Below, piece after piece: positions 7,753 through 15,880 of a stretch of DNA of 45,886 nucleotides. A model generated the notes under the pieces. It saw only the letters and a list, made by a program, of their open reading frames with translations. It had not been told where the DNA came from and ran no database searches. Within the stretch, counting starts at the first letter, position 1, and the number at the start of each line of letters is the position of its first letter. Location of the stretch: positions 1 through 45,886 of the forward strand of contig DCIG01000082.1 in the NCBI GenBank assembly GCA_002315855.1, given 5' to 3'. Made by a program: the position numbers and the translations under genes. Source of the stretch: Lentisphaeria bacterium UBA1732. GTDB lineage: Bacteria; Verrucomicrobiota; Lentisphaeria; Victivallales; UBA1829.

Positions 7753-10326
7753 TTATTTGGCGGGCACAGCCGGTTTGAATGTGCCGGGTGCGTCCGCTTC
7801 ATTGTAGACCGTGAGGTCCTTTTGGACTTCTGCGGGAATTTCAATTCCGGCGGCGGCTTGTGCCGGGGTAAGACGGTACCATGGTTCGCCCTTGTAGTAA
7901 ATCCAGATGGTCTTGTTGTTCTTTGTGAAGTTGTTGAATTTCATGAGTTTTAAGTCTTTGTCAAGGTAGAACGGACGTATGGAAACAGCCGGATAGGATT
8001 GGTCGCCGGGGGCCCATGAAAGAATGAAATGACTTTTGCCTTTCGGTTCGGCGGTGATGGTCAGAACATCATTTTCCGGTGCGGCGGATGACGTGAATTC
8101 TTTGACCTTGTCTCCCACCCACGAACGGTTCCGCGGATCGCTGGAGGAGGCTCCCTCGTAAAGCCATTGGTCGTCCCAGAACTCCACCCACGAATGATTG
8201 CCGGATTGGTCTGTCCACCGCGCGCATCCTGCGAAGCGTGCGGGGATTCCGCAGGCGCGGCACGCATTGATCAGGATGACGGACAGACCTGTGCAGGATG
8301 CGTAATGTGCCGTGATGGATTCCATGGCGGACTGGTCGGCGCGGGGGCGTTTTACGGCGTCGTAGGTAACATTCAGTTCCTTGAAAACGATTTCATTCAG
8401 CTTTTTGACGGCCTCGCTTGTGGTCTTGCAGTCGCGCACTGCGGGCATGAATGCCGTGTAAAAAAACTTGCGCCACGGGTCGCGGGACTCATTGACGCAC
8501 CAGTAGGGGAGGATGTACCGGAGAAAAAGGTCTTCGTTGATTTGTGTGCGCCAGCGGCATTCTTTGCGGGCTTGCAGGGCGTAGGTGATGTCTTCTTTGA
8601 GCCGTTCCGCGTCAATCCGGTTCAGGTCTTTTTCCGGCATTGCTGTAATCAGCCATGCCAGATACCCGTTGGCGGTTTTGTCCTTCATGGGGGCGGCGGT
8701 GAGTTTTTTCAGCCTTTCTGACGGAATTTTCGCGATGGCTTGTTCCAGTCGTTTGGTCAGGACGGTTTGAGGCACGGAGTTGGGCGGGAGACCTTTCAGC
8801 CAGCTGTTCAGTGTCGTCATTGCGGCGGACAGTTCGCTGAGAGCCTGCTGTTCGGTGTCTTCGAGGACGAGTTCGAGTTCGTCGCCTTTGTGGTATTCCC
8901 CTGTCAGATTGATGTGGGCAAAGCAGCTCCCCGTCAGAACTTCCGCGTCGAAATTTTTGGATTTGACGACTGGTTTCGCCAGAATATTGCCCTGATAGGA
9001 GAGATACAGCCCCGTCCCGTGCCATGTGCCGTCTTTTAAGGCCTTTACCGCGAGTTTTAAGACGTTTTCTTTGCGCTGGACGGTTACTGATAGGGTCTGC
9101 CCGTTTGCCGGCTCTACAGCGGCCCGCATTGCAGGATCGCCGTAGAATGCCACAACGTTGCGGTCATAGAGCAGACCGGGGATGTCATCGACTTTCGCAT
9201 CGCGGGGCACTCGTATCCCCGTCAGGTGCTCCGCCAGTGTGCGTTGGAATGTGTTGTAGCTGGTAACATCGACGTCCTGATTGGCGATGCCGTAGCTGTT
9301 CAGCTCCTTCACGATGGACGTGTTGGCGAAATGAAAGCATTCGTTGAACGTATACAGCCCCGGATATTCCGTGAGCATTCCCTGCGCGGTCCACCCCTGC
9401 CGCCCGAACCATGTTTCGATGGTGTATCCCATGAACTGATAGCATCCCAGAGAATGAATCGCTCCCAGTGCCATGCAGGATTGTCCTCCGTCGGGGACGT
9501 TGCCGATCAGGCAGTTTCCTGCCGCGCACCAGATTTTCGGTGTGGTGTCGTTGAGCTTGACGCGGTTGCCGCGTGTGCTGACTGCTTCCAGTCCGAAATG
9601 ATTGTCCGTGACTGCCATGTTTTTGCTGAGGTAGCCGCTTTGCCAGTCGTGTTCGGTTGCGTGTCCGCTGGTCATGATCAGCTGCATTCCGCCCTCATTG
9701 ATGAGCCTCGTGAAAAGCTCTGTGAAATCTTTGTCCGTGGTCGTTTTTTCGTTGCGCTGATTGGTTTTCGGATTGGTGACGCGGAGATTTTTCTCCTGCG
9801 TTTCATCGAAGCTGTAGCAGCGTTTCATGACATCGTGATTGAAGCCGCCCACCATGTCGATCGCGTTGTCGATTTGGATGGGGCCCGCAAATTTCGCAAT
9901 TCTTTGAATATCATTCCCGTCCGCCCCCGTGAGAATCCCCCAGTAGGTATCCATATAGGGATCGGGGAGAATTTCCCGCGCCATTTTGGACACATTGACC
10001 GTGAATGCGCGTCCGGCAAGCTCTTTCGGAATGAGAAAGCAGGTGTAATAGGGGCGGAAATCCTGAAGTGCGGGCAGTGCCGAGCGGACATCGGTCGGCG
10101 CAAACTTGATTGTGGTGATTTGAAAACCGTTTTTTTCGTGCTTGGCGGTCAGCAGTTTTGCCGCAGTCTTGAGCTCGTCTGATGCGTTTTCCGGCATGAC
10201 TATGGCATACCGGGTTTGGTTCTTTTGCGTCGCGGATGTTTTGATCGGGGCCGCATGAAGAGAAAGGGAGACAAAAGAAATTGTGAGACTGGCAAGAGCA
10301 ATTGCAGAGAATTTTTTGGAAAACAT
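7753..10326 (-). CDS. Large exported protein: gingipain-like region plus transglutaminase-like domain
   Basis: 857 residues with a signal peptide (MFSKKFSAIALASL..., cleavage near LHAAP, residue 26). Residues about 39-400 resemble clan CD peptidase C25: YWGILTGADGNDIQRIA (128-144) at the position where gingipains show a calcium-binding Asp-rich segment, SGHATEHDW with candidate catalytic H222, AAGNCLIG with candidate C272, and FYGDPAM (394-400), like the FGDP motif closing that domain. Residues about 660-735 are transglutaminase-like: ASCTGLS (C678), CGIPARF, GNHSWVEFW (H711); the third acid is unclear (E724 or D730). The start is set by the signal peptide and an upstream AGGTG; an upstream in-frame ATG adds 13 non-signal residues. 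A LacI-type regulator lies 92 bases upstream. A peptidase or cross-linking role is inference. Confidence 0.7.
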   Translation of the reverse strand: MFSKKFSAIALASLTISFVSLSLHAAPIKTSATQKNQTRYAIVMPENASDELKTAAKLLTAKHEKNGFQITTIKFAPTDVRSALPALQDFRPYYTCFLIPKELAGRAFTVNVSKMAREILPDPYMDTYWGILTGADGNDIQRIAKFAGPIQIDNAIDMVGGFNHDVMKRCYSFDETQEKNLRVTNPKTNQRNEKTTTDKDFTELFTRLINEGGMQLIMTSGHATEHDWQSGYLSKNMAVTDNHFGLEAVSTRGNRVKLNDTTPKIWCAAGNCLIGNVPDGGQSCMALGAIHSLGCYQFMGYTIETWFGRQGWTAQGMLTEYPGLYTFNECFHFANTSIVKELNSYGIANQDVDVTSYNTFQRTLAEHLTGIRVPRDAKVDDIPGLLYDRNVVAFYGDPAMRAAVEPANGQTLSVTVQRKENVLKLAVKALKDGTWHGTGLYLSYQGNILAKPVVKSKNFDAEVLTGSCFAHINLTGEYHKGDELELVLEDTEQQALSELSAAMTTLNSWLKGLPPNSVPQTVLTKRLEQAIAKIPSERLKKLTAAPMKDKTANGYLAWLITAMPEKDLNRIDAERLKEDITYALQARKECRWRTQINEDLFLRYILPYWCVNESRDPWRKFFYTAFMPAVRDCKTTSEAVKKLNEIVFKELNVTYDAVKRPRADQSAMESITAHYASCTGLSVILINACRACGIPARFAGCARWTDQSGNHSWVEFWDDQWLYEGASSSDPRNRSWVGDKVKEFTSSAAPENDVLTITAEPKGKSHFILSWAPGDQSYPAVSIRPFYLDKDLKLMKFNNFTKNNKTIWIYYKGEPWYRLTPAQAAAGIEIPAEVQKDLTVYNEADAPGTFKPAVPAK

Positions 10327-10418
10327 AATCACACCTGTTGGTTGAAGTCTGAAAACGCGGCGCATCCTCCCGGACCCGTTTCATGGACGGAAGATTGCTC
10401 TGAGCTGATTTCAGAATG

Positions 10419-11462
10419 TCATGAGCTCTTCGGGTCAATCAGTTCCGGAGTAACGATGATTTGCGATGTTTTCATCATGTTTTCGAGGCGGATGCGCTCC
10501 AGAAGCCGTTGTGCCGTGAGAAAACCGATTTGGGATATTTTCAGGTTGATTGCCGCTGGCGGAAAACGGAATAATTTCAGAATTTCCGTACTGGAGGAGC
10601 ATACAAGATGTTTTGCATTGACGGGCGATACTCCTTTTTCGCTCATGACTTTGCTGATGCCGAGCAATTCCAGCCCCGTGAGGAAGAAGAAAGCATCATC
10701 GCAGCCTTTTTCGGTTAGCTCAAGATACTGATTCACTATGGATTCGTACCAGTGAAAATCGGGCGGGGGCGGTTCACACTTGACCTGGGGATTCAGAATG
10801 TGGCACTTGATGCCGAGCATGGTGCATTCCGAAACGAAAAATTGTTTGCGTTCGTTCAGAATCGCCGGTGCAAAATCGTCCATGATGAGGCTGACATGCT
10901 TGACGTTGTGTTCCATGAAGAAAACGGCCGCCAGATGCGCCACGGTCTGATTGTCGAAACAGACCGTATCGAAAATGCTTGGAAAATAACTCTGGTAAAA
11001 CAGGGTTCGCACGGTTGGGATTCGCTCGAGACGCGTGTGAAGCATACTCTGAATTTTGGAATCATTGGCGTCGTCCAGCAGAATCACTCCGTCGCAGTAG
11101 TCCGGGGTGATATAGGCTGGCAGACTGTCGTTTGAATCAAGAAACGCCGTTTCTACTGCCGTGTTGCATTTCTGAAATTCCAGCGTGATCGATTCCAGAA
11201 AGTCCGCAAGCATGGGATTCCCCAGATAGGCCGTCAGAGGATTGTGATTGCCGATAATCCACACGATGCGCTGGGATTTGATGCCGTTGTCTGCGGTCGG
11301 CTGATGCTCCTTTTGGCTTTTGGGGATATACCCCGTTTTCCTGACCGCCGCCGCAATTTTTGCGGCTGTTTGGGGACTGACAACATCCGGGCTGTTGAAA
11401 TAGCGGGAAACCGTTGTCGGATTTACTTTCGCAATCCGTGCGACAGTTTTGAGATTGACCAT
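10419..11462 (-). CDS. LacI-family transcriptional regulator
   Basis: 347 residues. The N-terminus is a LacI-type helix-turn-helix: VNLKTVARIAKVNPTTVSRY (residues 2-21), then a hinge helix (AAKIAAAVRKTGYIPK). The rest is a periplasmic-binding-protein-like sensor domain with the expected DGVILLDD and HVSLIMDD strands, though it is divergent and the ligand cannot be guessed. AAGGA nine bases before ATG 11462 is the ribosome binding site. The promoter lies about 230 bases upstream. The next gene downstream on the same strand is the large exported protein, which it may control. Its own promoter has paired direct repeats upstream that could be operators. Confidence 0.9.
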   Translation of the reverse strand: MVNLKTVARIAKVNPTTVSRYFNSPDVVSPQTAAKIAAAVRKTGYIPKSQKEHQPTADNGIKSQRIVWIIGNHNPLTAYLGNPMLADFLESITLEFQKCNTAVETAFLDSNDSLPAYITPDYCDGVILLDDANDSKIQSMLHTRLERIPTVRTLFYQSYFPSIFDTVCFDNQTVAHLAAVFFMEHNVKHVSLIMDDFAPAILNERKQFFVSECTMLGIKCHILNPQVKCEPPPPDFHWYESIVNQYLELTEKGCDDAFFFLTGLELLGISKVMSEKGVSPVNAKHLVCSSSTEILKLFRFPPAAINLKISQIGFLTAQRLLERIRLENMMKTSQIIVTPELIDPKSS

Positions 11463-11699
11463 TTTCGGAATTCCTTGAAAATTGCTGGGTAGAACGTTTT
11501 GAATCCGGGGTAAAATGATGAACGCTGAATGGCTGTTTTTCTATGGATTTGGACAAATCTTTCAAAATCTGTATAAAACTGACACTCGCCTGACCGATGT
11601 CGTTTCCTGTATAAATTCAAGCGGAAATGCGGCTCGGAAGCGGTTTGATACAAGATGTCGAAAAATGCGGAAATGGATAGATTTTCCATTCATACCAGT

Positions 11700-11728
11700 A
11701 ATATAACGATATTGTTTTCTTTTTTCAA
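11700..11728 (-). promoter_or_regulatory. Promoter of LacI-type regulator gene
   Basis: On the minus strand, TTGAAA (plus 11723-11728), exactly 17 bases, TATATT (plus 11700-11705). A near-perfect match to the form seen elsewhere in the window. Predicted transcription start near 11693. Confidence 0.8.
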
Positions 11729-11750
11729 GGTCTTTTCTGAAAAAAATCGC

Positions 11751-11804
11751 AAGATTGAACGGAATGTACTCTTTGTGTGAAAAAAAGACATAAGATTGAA
11801 CGGA
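11751..11804. repeat. Two 13-bp direct repeats, 41 bp apart
   Basis: AAGATTGAACGGA occurs at 11751-11763 and again at 11792-11804. Each is preceded by TGAAAAAAA a few bases upstream. The 41-bp period is close to four helical turns. They sit upstream of the minus-strand promoter, centred near -64 and -105, as expected for protein-binding sites on one face of the DNA. Confidence 0.65.
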
Positions 11805-11862
11805 TTTTCAGCTCTGATGTGAAGATAGTCTGCATAAAAAGCCGTTATAAACAAATCGGTCC

Positions 11863-13422
11863 TTATGGTTCGGGCAATGCTGCGGGCGCAGGCTGAATAA
11901 TGCGGTATGCAGGGAGTCCTTTGACCTCAAAAGCGTTCATCACTGACGAGGTAACTGGCTCGGACGGATTCTCTGCATGAACTTGGAGAAAGACGAACTT
12001 TTTCAGGACTGTTTGCACCTCGGAATCAGGAAAAACACTGTGTTCCATGACCTTGCAGTTTTTGCACCATTCCGCTGTGAAATCCAGCAGAACAGGCAGC
12101 CCTGTTTCTGCGGATTTTGCAAGCGCGGTATTGATGTCCTCCACCATGGAATAATTGACCTCGCTTTTTTCGGAAGATGCCGTATCGGACGCAGGGCGGT
12201 TTTCATACAGCGTCCATGCTTCGTGGAAATAGTAGAGCGCAAGCAGGAGAATCAGTCCTCCAAGCCCCTGTTTGACGCGCATCATCCACCGTCCGGGACG
12301 GGGAAAAAGTGAAAATCCGGCCGCCATGAGAGGCCATGGAAGTCCCATGCCGACCCCTACCGCAAAGGGCAGAAAAAGTCCGCCGTAATTATGGTGGGCA
12401 ATCATTTTGGCGGACTGTACGAGCGTGGCAACCAGAACCGGCGCGACACATGCCCCCGCAAGAACGGCTGACAGTCCCCCCATGAGGAAAATCCATAGAA
12501 AATGAGTGCTTTCGGGAAGCTGTATCCTGGACCCGATGGCGCTGAAATCAAGGGAGAACACTTCAAACATGGCAAGCGCAAGAACAATGAAAATCAGCCC
12601 GACTGCCCCGTTGAAAAGCCAGTTGGAATCAATGCCGCCGAAGGTGGTCCCCATGAGAACAGAAAGTAGTCCGAGAATCCCGTAAGTAACTGCAATCCCG
12701 GCTCCGTATGCCGTCCCGCGACGGATGCGGACACTGCGGGGGTCTCCGGAGGATGCTCCTGCTCCGATCATGGCGAGATTAACCGGAAGAAGCGGCAGAA
12801 CGCACGGCGTGAGATTCATGGCCATGCCGCCGATGATTGCAAGAAGAAGCATCATGATGAAACTGCGCCCTTCAAGGTCGAAAACGCCGTTTTTATGCTC
12901 ACCTTGTAGAAATGCCGTGAACTTTTTGACCGTCAGAAAACCATCTGCGGAACGAATCAGCGTGAATGGACGGAGACGGGGTACTTCGGGATGGGGACTC
13001 TTTTCCGGTGCAAGCTCACTTTGAGGCGGCGGAAGCACGGCACCGTCAAGCCCGATGGATGCTTTGTCCGGCATCATGCAGGTGTCATCGGTGCAGGCTT
13101 GCCATTTGACCTGAACGGGGATGGTTGTATCGGCGGGGAGCAGCCACTCGAAAACCCCCGGTCCTTGATATACTTCCTCCTCGGAATCATACAGCGGATC
13201 ATGGATTTTGAGCGGGGCCGGACTGCGCAGAGGTGTGATTTCCGCAGGTCCGCAGCTCTTGGGATAAGTATGCAGTCCGGCGGGCAGCGTCAAGGTCAGA
13301 TGAAGTCCGTCTTCCCTTGTGGTGAGTTTCCAGGATTGAGCGGAAATTTGTGCGAATGCCGCGAGGGGGAGTAATGCAAATAGGACGAAAACGGCAAGAA
13401 CGCGTGAAATGCTTTTGAACAT
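11863..13422 (-). CDS. DsbD-like thiol:disulfide interchange protein
   Basis: 519 residues with signal peptide (cleavage near AFAQ, residue 25). The architecture matches DsbD: an N-terminal periplasmic domain with paired cysteines (C110 and C115 in CTDDTC), a CcdA-like membrane domain with about eight helices and the paired cysteines C207 (LTPCVLP) and C325 (AGACVAP), and a C-terminal thioredoxin domain with WCKNC (C453, C456). DsbD passes electrons from cytoplasmic thioredoxin across the inner membrane to periplasmic disulfide proteins. ATG 13422 with AGGTG upstream was chosen over in-frame ATGs further up, which would precede the signal peptide and run into rmuC. It starts 19 bases after rmuC. 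Confidence 0.9.
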   Translation of the reverse strand: MFKSISRVLAVFVLFALLPLAAFAQISAQSWKLTTREDGLHLTLTLPAGLHTYPKSCGPAEITPLRSPAPLKIHDPLYDSEEEVYQGPGVFEWLLPADTTIPVQVKWQACTDDTCMMPDKASIGLDGAVLPPPQSELAPEKSPHPEVPRLRPFTLIRSADGFLTVKKFTAFLQGEHKNGVFDLEGRSFIMMLLLAIIGGMAMNLTPCVLPLLPVNLAMIGAGASSGDPRSVRIRRGTAYGAGIAVTYGILGLLSVLMGTTFGGIDSNWLFNGAVGLIFIVLALAMFEVFSLDFSAIGSRIQLPESTHFLWIFLMGGLSAVLAGACVAPVLVATLVQSAKMIAHHNYGGLFLPFAVGVGMGLPWPLMAAGFSLFPRPGRWMMRVKQGLGGLILLLALYYFHEAWTLYENRPASDTASSEKSEVNYSMVEDINTALAKSAETGLPVLLDFTAEWCKNCKVMEHSVFPDSEVQTVLKKFVFLQVHAENPSEPVTSSVMNAFEVKGLPAYRIIQPAPAALPEP

Positions 13423-13441
13423 GACTGGACACCTGAAAGAT

Positions 13442-15049
13442 TTATTCATCACCGGATTCCGCGGAAGCGGATGGGGCAGGGGCTTCACGAAGCAAATTTG
13501 CGGCGGCTTCTTCTGTAGCTTCTGAGGTAGCTTGTGAGGTCGAATCGGAAATCATCAGATTCTCGTCCGGGGTGTTCCAGAGCGTCTTGAAACGGGGCGG
13601 GATGACGCACTGCTTTTTGGGCGTAATGCCTAACTGTTTGAGGCGTTCCCCCGTGGCGACAACCGACTTCCCGTTTCCCATTCCTTTGAGCCTTTTGACT
13701 GCTTCGGTGTAGGATTTCCCGATGGTTTCCAGACCCGCACCGACCTTGTCGAAGGATTCATAGAAATTGTACAGTCGTTCGAGCAGGTGCTTTGCCGTCT
13801 CCAGTATCTCCTGCTGGTTGCGTTCCTGTTCCACTCGTTTCCAGGTCATATTGATCATGAACAGCAGTGCCATGAGGTTGACCGGGCTGACAATCAGGAC
13901 GTGTTTGTGGTATGCCTCCTGCCAGAGTGCCGAATCCTTGCTCACGGCAAGCTGGAATGGCGATTCACCGGGGATGAACATGATGACGAAGTCCACCATA
14001 TCGCGCTCGCCTTGAGGATGGGTCCAATAGGCCTTTCGGACAAGCTCGTCGACGTGTCTGCGGACACTCCGGATATGCTCGGTCAATGCGCTTTTGCGCT
14101 GGTTTTCATCGACTGCATTGGTGTAGTCGGTGAAGGCCGTGAGGCTGACTTTGCTGTCGATGATCACGTCCTTGCCGTCGGGATAGTGAATGATGGCGTC
14201 CGTGCGGAGTGTATGCCCGTCATCCGTGAGGACGCTGTTCCCTTTTGCATCTTTCAGCACAGTCTGGGTGGAAAACTGCACGTCCTTGTTCAAGCCTGCA
14301 TCCGTGAGGAGCTGTTCCAGGATCATTTCCCCCCAGTCGCCCTGGGTTTTGGAGTCCCCTTTCAGTGCCCGTGCCAGCTGATTGGCATCCATACCGATTT
14401 TCTCGGTCATTTTCATCATGTTTTCGCACTGGGCTTTCAGACCGGCGGTGAACTCAACATTCTTCTTTTCCGCCTCATCCATTTGACGCTGAAGAGTTTC
14501 CATTCTGTCCTTGAGTGGCTTGAGCAGGGAATCGACCTGCTGCTGGTTGGTCTTGCCCAGCGACTCCTCACGGGATTTCAGAATTTGCTCGGAAAGATTC
14601 TTGAACTCATTGGTCATGGCGAGGTTGCGCTCCTGACGGAGCTGTTCCGTCTTGGTCTGCTCCTCCTTGAATCTGAGCTCGGTTTGAGCTTGCTCCTCCT
14701 TGAATCTGAGCTCGGTTTGAGCTTGCTCTTCTTTGAATCTGCGCTCTGCTTTGTTGAGCTCATCCTGAAATCTTTGTTCCGCTCTAAGCTGTTCCGTTTT
14801 CAAACTGTTCAGCTGACTTTCATGGAACTCTTTCTGCATCGCCGACTGCTGCTCAAAATGAGCTTGGAGCTGGTGTTCAGAGTCGTCTTTGGCTTTTTGC
14901 AGATCCGCCAAACGGCTCTCATAATTCATTGTGTTTGCAGAATTTAGCTTCTCCGATGCCGTGAGCTTGTTTTTCATGACCAGGTACGCGCATCCCCCTC
15001 CCAGAAGGAGACCGGCGGCAGCACAGATGAGCGGGATTAAGAAAGACAT
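13442..15049 (-). CDS. rmuC: RmuC-family DNA recombination protein
   Basis: 535 residues. A single N-terminal membrane helix (residues about 4-26) is followed by a long coiled coil rich in E, K, Q and R (about 40-215), then the RmuC nuclease-like domain: LKGDSKTQGDWGEMILEQLL, TDAIIHYPDGKDVIIDSKVSL, MVDFVIMFIPGESPF. RmuC limits rearrangements between inverted repeats in E. coli; the domain resembles PD-(D/E)XK nucleases. The coiled coil contains a recent 11-residue duplication. There is no obvious ribosome binding site; the upstream gene ends nine bases before, so translation is probably coupled. Confidence 0.93.
   Translation of the reverse strand: MSFLIPLICAAAGLLLGGGCAYLVMKNKLTASEKLNSANTMNYESRLADLQKAKDDSEHQLQAHFEQQSAMQKEFHESQLNSLKTEQLRAEQRFQDELNKAERRFKEEQAQTELRFKEEQAQTELRFKEEQTKTEQLRQERNLAMTNEFKNLSEQILKSREESLGKTNQQQVDSLLKPLKDRMETLQRQMDEAEKKNVEFTAGLKAQCENMMKMTEKIGMDANQLARALKGDSKTQGDWGEMILEQLLTDAGLNKDVQFSTQTVLKDAKGNSVLTDDGHTLRTDAIIHYPDGKDVIIDSKVSLTAFTDYTNAVDENQRKSALTEHIRSVRRHVDELVRKAYWTHPQGERDMVDFVIMFIPGESPFQLAVSKDSALWQEAYHKHVLIVSPVNLMALLFMINMTWKRVEQERNQQEILETAKHLLERLYNFYESFDKVGAGLETIGKSYTEAVKRLKGMGNGKSVVATGERLKQLGITPKKQCVIPPRFKTLWNTPDENLMISDSTSQATSEATEEAAANLLREAPAPSASAESGDE
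14658..14723. repeat. Perfect 33-bp tandem duplication inside rmuC
   Basis: The 33 bases at 14658-14690 are repeated without change at 14691-14723, with a diverged third copy following. In frame, it encodes two copies of an 11-residue coiled-coil unit (RFKEEQAQTEL). The exact identity marks it as recent and probably slippage-prone. Confidence 0.85.
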
Positions 15050-15058
15050 GACTGGTGA

Positions 15059-15655
15059 TTATTCTTCTGTAAGTTCTTGGATTGCATGAGATTGAGGGAG
15101 AGAATCGGCCTGCGCGGAAGTGAAGCGCCACATGCCGTCTTCCTCCTCAAGTACCATCGTGGAACTGACCGCGCGAATTTCCTTGAAGTCGTTGCCGTCA
15201 GAGACTTTACCTTTGCAGGAGACGATGAAATTGACCCGTGCGGAACGATGTGATTCATCCGTATATTCCACGGAAATGTCGGATATACTGAATGAAAGCG
15301 ACGAAAGTGTATGACGTGCAGCAAGATACGTCGAAACAATTTCACTGCGCGAGTTGAGATTATAGTCGTATTCCCCCGGATTCGGATGGAAGACATTGAC
15401 CTGAAATGAGGCGGATTCTGCGATGTAGTCGCCGACGGCATGAGAGGTGGCGACGCTCTTCAGGTTGAGGGGAGACGATGTGTTTGAAGTATCGGAAGCT
15501 CTTGTGTAAGAAGCAGTTGCTGCAAGATTACGAACGCGTCTGCGAATGACATCATCCTCTTCTGTGCGGAAAAAAAAGACCCAAATCGCTGCGGCAAGAA
15601 GACTTAGACAGAAAATGAGTGCGATTTTTTTCGATAAAGGCATGGATGAAAACAC
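15059..15655 (-). CDS. Membrane-anchored protein of unknown function
   Basis: 198 residues, family not recognised. One N-terminal membrane helix (IALIFCLSLLAAAIWVFFF, about residues 12-30) follows a short basic start, then a soluble domain that ends in a SnoaL/NTF2-like pattern: ARVNFIVSCKGKVSDGND...SSTMVLEEEDGMWRFTSAQA. This suggests an anchored extracytoplasmic domain. The start is decided by AAGGAG eight bases before GTG 15655; an ATG six codons upstream has no ribosome binding site, and one at 15643 lies too far down. It is followed after nine bases by rmuC. Confidence 0.65.
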   Translation of the reverse strand: MFSSMPLSKKIALIFCLSLLAAAIWVFFFRTEEDDVIRRRVRNLAATASYTRASDTSNTSSPLNLKSVATSHAVGDYIAESASFQVNVFHPNPGEYDYNLNSRSEIVSTYLAARHTLSSLSFSISDISVEYTDESHRSARVNFIVSCKGKVSDGNDFKEIRAVSSTMVLEEEDGMWRFTSAQADSLPQSHAIQELTEE

Positions 15656-15880
15656 TGATGTAACTCCTTGCATGAAAAAAACTAAGAGCAGAAAAACATC
15701 GTTTTTTCCGCAGGTGTCTTTTTTCAGAGCATCTGCTCAAAGCATGATTCCGTGAGGTGAACTGACCTCAGAAAAAGATGTTTTCCCGTGCTATGATTCG
15801 TGAGGTGAACTGACCTCACAAAAAGATGTTTTCCGCGTTGTGTGCCGTGAGCTCGAAAATCCGCAAAAATGAGGGTAAAC
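15656..15880. other. Intergenic region with palindromic repeats
   Basis: 225 bases between two minus-strand genes of unknown function. It contains two tandem copies of a dyad-bearing repeat (see next entry) and a smaller dyad TGAGGGTAAACTCA at 15870-15883 that overlaps the stop codon of the upstream gene. No gene is evident. Confidence 0.6.
15744..15836. repeat. Tandem repeat with embedded dyad TGAGGT-N6-ACCTCA
   Basis: Two nearly identical units of about 45 bp, at roughly 15744-15788 and 15793-15836. Each holds the perfect dyad TGAGGTGAACTGACCTCA followed by (G/C)AAAAAGATGTTTTCC. The two dyads (15753-15770 and 15801-15818) are 48 bp apart. No T tract follows on either strand in the right place for a terminator, so an operator pair or a small repeat element is more likely. 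Confidence 0.8.

Larger units (their letters stand above)
11463..11862. other. Intergenic leader and control region of lacI-type gene
   Basis: 400 bases without a supported gene. It holds the lacI-type promoter (11700-11728, minus strand), a leader of about 230 bases with a small palindrome GATTTG-GA-CAAATC at 11546-11559, and two direct repeats upstream of the promoter. An 88-codon open frame overlaps the regulator start but has no ribosome binding site. Confidence 0.6.

Noticed and set aside
9226..10182. 318-codon plus-strand frame opposite the large exported protein
   Set aside because: Antisense shadow with His/Arg/Val-rich composition and no start signals.
11546..11559. GATTTG-GA-CAAATC palindrome as a LacI-type operator
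   Set aside because: The arms are short, the centre is not the usual CG, and it lies far inside the leader; chance is likely.
11423..11689. 88-codon minus-strand frame just after the lacI-type promoter
   Set aside because: It starts four bases after the predicted transcript start without a ribosome binding site and overlaps the regulator start; a leaderless peptide is possible but unsupported.
13787..14947. 386-codon plus-strand frame opposite rmuC
   Set aside because: Its leucine-rich repeats are simply the complement of the rmuC duplication and coiled coil.
15753..15818. Dyads near 15.8 kb as intrinsic terminators or a CRISPR array
   Set aside because: No T tract follows on the transcribed strand, and two copies with an almost identical spacer are not a CRISPR repeat-spacer pattern.
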